A stretch of DNA of 6,472 nucleotides from Anaerolineae bacterium. GTDB taxonomy: Bacteria > Chloroflexota > Anaerolineae > B4-G1 > SLSP01. The translations under genes were made by a program, and so were the position numbers. The stretch lies in assembly GCA_018055515.1 (NCBI GenBank), contig JAGPHL010000149.1, positions 1 through 6,472 on the forward strand. The letters run 5' to 3'. The notes under the pieces are model-generated. The model saw only the letters and a list, made by a program, of their open reading frames with translations, searched no databases and had not been told where the DNA came from. Below, piece after piece: positions 6,470-6,472 of the stretch; position 1 is the stretch's first letter, and each line of letters starts with the position of its first letter.

Positions 6470-6472
6470 GCG

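Overview
All coding sequence in this window reads on the minus strand, from the high-coordinate end to the low end. In order of transcription there are four genes: a membrane-anchored family-2 glycosyltransferase (6396 to 5461), a fused FAD-domain/[2Fe-2S] protein of the molybdenum hydroxylase family (5395 to 3920), a 570-residue protein of unknown function with a nucleoside-phosphorylase/AMP-nucleosidase-like C-terminal half (3945 to 2233), and the large molybdopterin-binding subunit of the same hydroxylase (2180 to beyond base 1, so its C-terminus is missing). The DNA is GC-rich by eye and coding density is very high. The only gaps are about 65 and 52 bases, and no RNA gene, mobile element, CRISPR array or convincing terminator was seen.

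The organism cannot be fixed from this sequence. A GC-rich bacterium with good Shine-Dalgarno sites is clear. An environmental lineage such as Chloroflexota is a guess, based on the unusual domain order of the FAD/FeS protein and the unfamiliar 570-residue neighbour. It is not demonstrated.

Region 6397-6472 holds a good sigma-70-type promoter for the glycosyltransferase. That promoter also shows that the internal ATG at 6396, not the first ATG at 6426, is the likely start. No terminator separates the glycosyltransferase from the hydroxylase genes, so readthrough is possible, but a functional link is not implied.

Region 1-5395 looks like one operon. The FAD/FeS protein and the molybdopterin subunit together contain every cofactor site of a xanthine-dehydrogenase-family enzyme: molybdopterin, two [2Fe-2S] clusters and FAD. 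The gene between them overlaps the FAD/FeS gene by 26 bases. Its C-terminal half keeps the Met-Glu and Ser-Asp elements of the purine nucleoside phosphorylase/AMP nucleosidase fold but has an altered glycine-rich loop. A reasonable inference is a pathway acting on a purine or other N-heterocycle, in which the middle protein releases, binds or senses a base and the hydroxylase oxidises it. The substrate is open: the hydroxylase keeps the Glu of xanthine dehydrogenases (E261) but has Asn (N337) where bovine xanthine oxidase has its substrate-binding Arg.
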